A stretch of 5,671 bases of DNA from Caryophanales bacterium UBA6448. Lineage in GTDB: Bacteria; Bacillota_I; Bacilli_A; RF39; UBA660. The position numbers and the translations under genes are program-made. Numbering within the stretch: the stretch's first letter is position 1; the number at the start of each line of letters is the position of its first letter. The notes beneath the pieces are model-generated. The model searched no databases, was not told where the DNA came from, and saw nothing but the letters and a program-made list of their open reading frames with translations. The DNA lies in assembly GCA_002439555.1 (NCBI GenBank), contig DJOC01000072.1, forward strand, positions 13,463-19,133, written 5' to 3'. Shown one piece after another: positions 5,542 to 5,671 of the stretch.

Positions 5542-5671
5542 TATGTATCCTCCTTTATTTTTTCTATTTTAATAGTATAACCTAATGGGCCTAGTATTTT
5601 AAATAAACTTTTAATATTAGGTGGATATATACCCGCTTCTATTTTAGCTATTTTATCTCTTAATACATTAG
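5538..5671 (-). CDS. XRE-family helix-turn-helix regulator (antitoxin-like), C-terminal fragment
   Basis: Only the last 43 codons are in the window; the gene enters from the right edge. The readable protein is NVLRDKIAKIEAG, then IYPPNIKSLFKILGPLGY, then TIKIEKIKEDTY and a TGA at 5540-5538. The xxIAKIEAG stretch is the end of the recognition helix seen as ISRIENG in XRE/Cro-like proteins. The following PP-N-IKSLFKILGPLGYTIKI is the usual last two helices and short strand of HigA-type antitoxins. Such proteins bind their own promoter and, when paired with a HigB/RelE-type toxin, neutralise it. A toxin gene, if there is one, would lie outside the window. The TGA overlaps the TTG start of the ORF6N gene by 4 bases, so the two are co-translated. 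The HTH class is well supported; the antitoxin role is inferred. Confidence 0.85.
   Translation of the reverse strand, partial: NVLRDKIAKIEAGIYPPNIKSLFKILGPLGYTIKIEKIKEDTY
5549..5555 (-). promoter_or_regulatory. Ribosome-binding site fixing the TTG start of the ORF6N gene
   Basis: AAGGAGG on the minus strand is a full Shine-Dalgarno match, 7 bases from the TTG at 5541-5539. It lies within the last codons of the XRE gene (Lys-Glu-Asp). The TTGA overlap of start and stop indicates translational coupling. The rare TTG start combined with a strong site suggests tuned expression. Confidence 0.85.

Noticed and set aside
5581..5621. Inverted repeat CCTAAT and ATTAGG within the XRE gene
   Set aside because: Six-base arms 29 bases apart within coding sequence are expected by chance at this base composition.

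Overview
The window comes from a very AT-rich bacterium, most likely a low-GC Bacillota (Bacilli or Clostridia, or an uncultured relative of the Mollicutes). The reasons are the AT-biased codons, the purine-rich Shine-Dalgarno sites (GGAGG, AAGGTGG) and the clearly Gram-positive type of ParE and ParC. TGG encodes Trp throughout, and TGA ends the partial gene at the right edge, so the standard bacterial code (table 11) applies rather than the Mycoplasma code. The lineage is inferred from sequence style and was not tested. All supported genes lie on the minus strand, so transcription runs from right to left.

Right edge (5671 to about 4561): an accessory cassette. It holds the 3' end of an XRE-type helix-turn-helix regulator of antitoxin type. 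A 4-base stop/start overlap (TTGA) couples it to a 289-aa protein that joins an ORF6N DNA-binding domain to a degenerate phospholipase D-like domain. A hairpin and T-tract terminator closes the cassette. Inside the ORF6N coding region lies a 27-bp near-perfect palindrome that holds two of the only four CpGs in the gene. It is the most unusual nucleotide-level signal in the window.

Middle (4527 to 2177): a housekeeping operon with its own sigma-A-like promoter and a small inverted repeat over the -10 box. The order is fmt (methionyl-tRNA formyltransferase), an unrecognised single-pass membrane protein whose start overlaps the end of fmt, then a CDP-alcohol phosphatidyltransferase of PgsA type. 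An intrinsic terminator overlaps the last codons of the third gene. The operon links initiator-tRNA formylation with membrane phospholipid synthesis.

Left (2169 to 1): parE followed after 3 bases by parC (cut by the window edge), encoding the two subunits of topoisomerase IV. A near-consensus promoter (TTGATA, 17 bp, TATAAT) lies so close to parE that the leader should be only about 10 nt. The parC ribosome-binding site overlaps the parE stop codon.

No tRNA, rRNA, CRISPR array or complete insertion sequence was seen. No gene-free stretch exceeds 300 bases; the longest, about 190 bases between fmt and the ORF6N gene, holds the fmt promoter, a terminator and a short unexplained segment.
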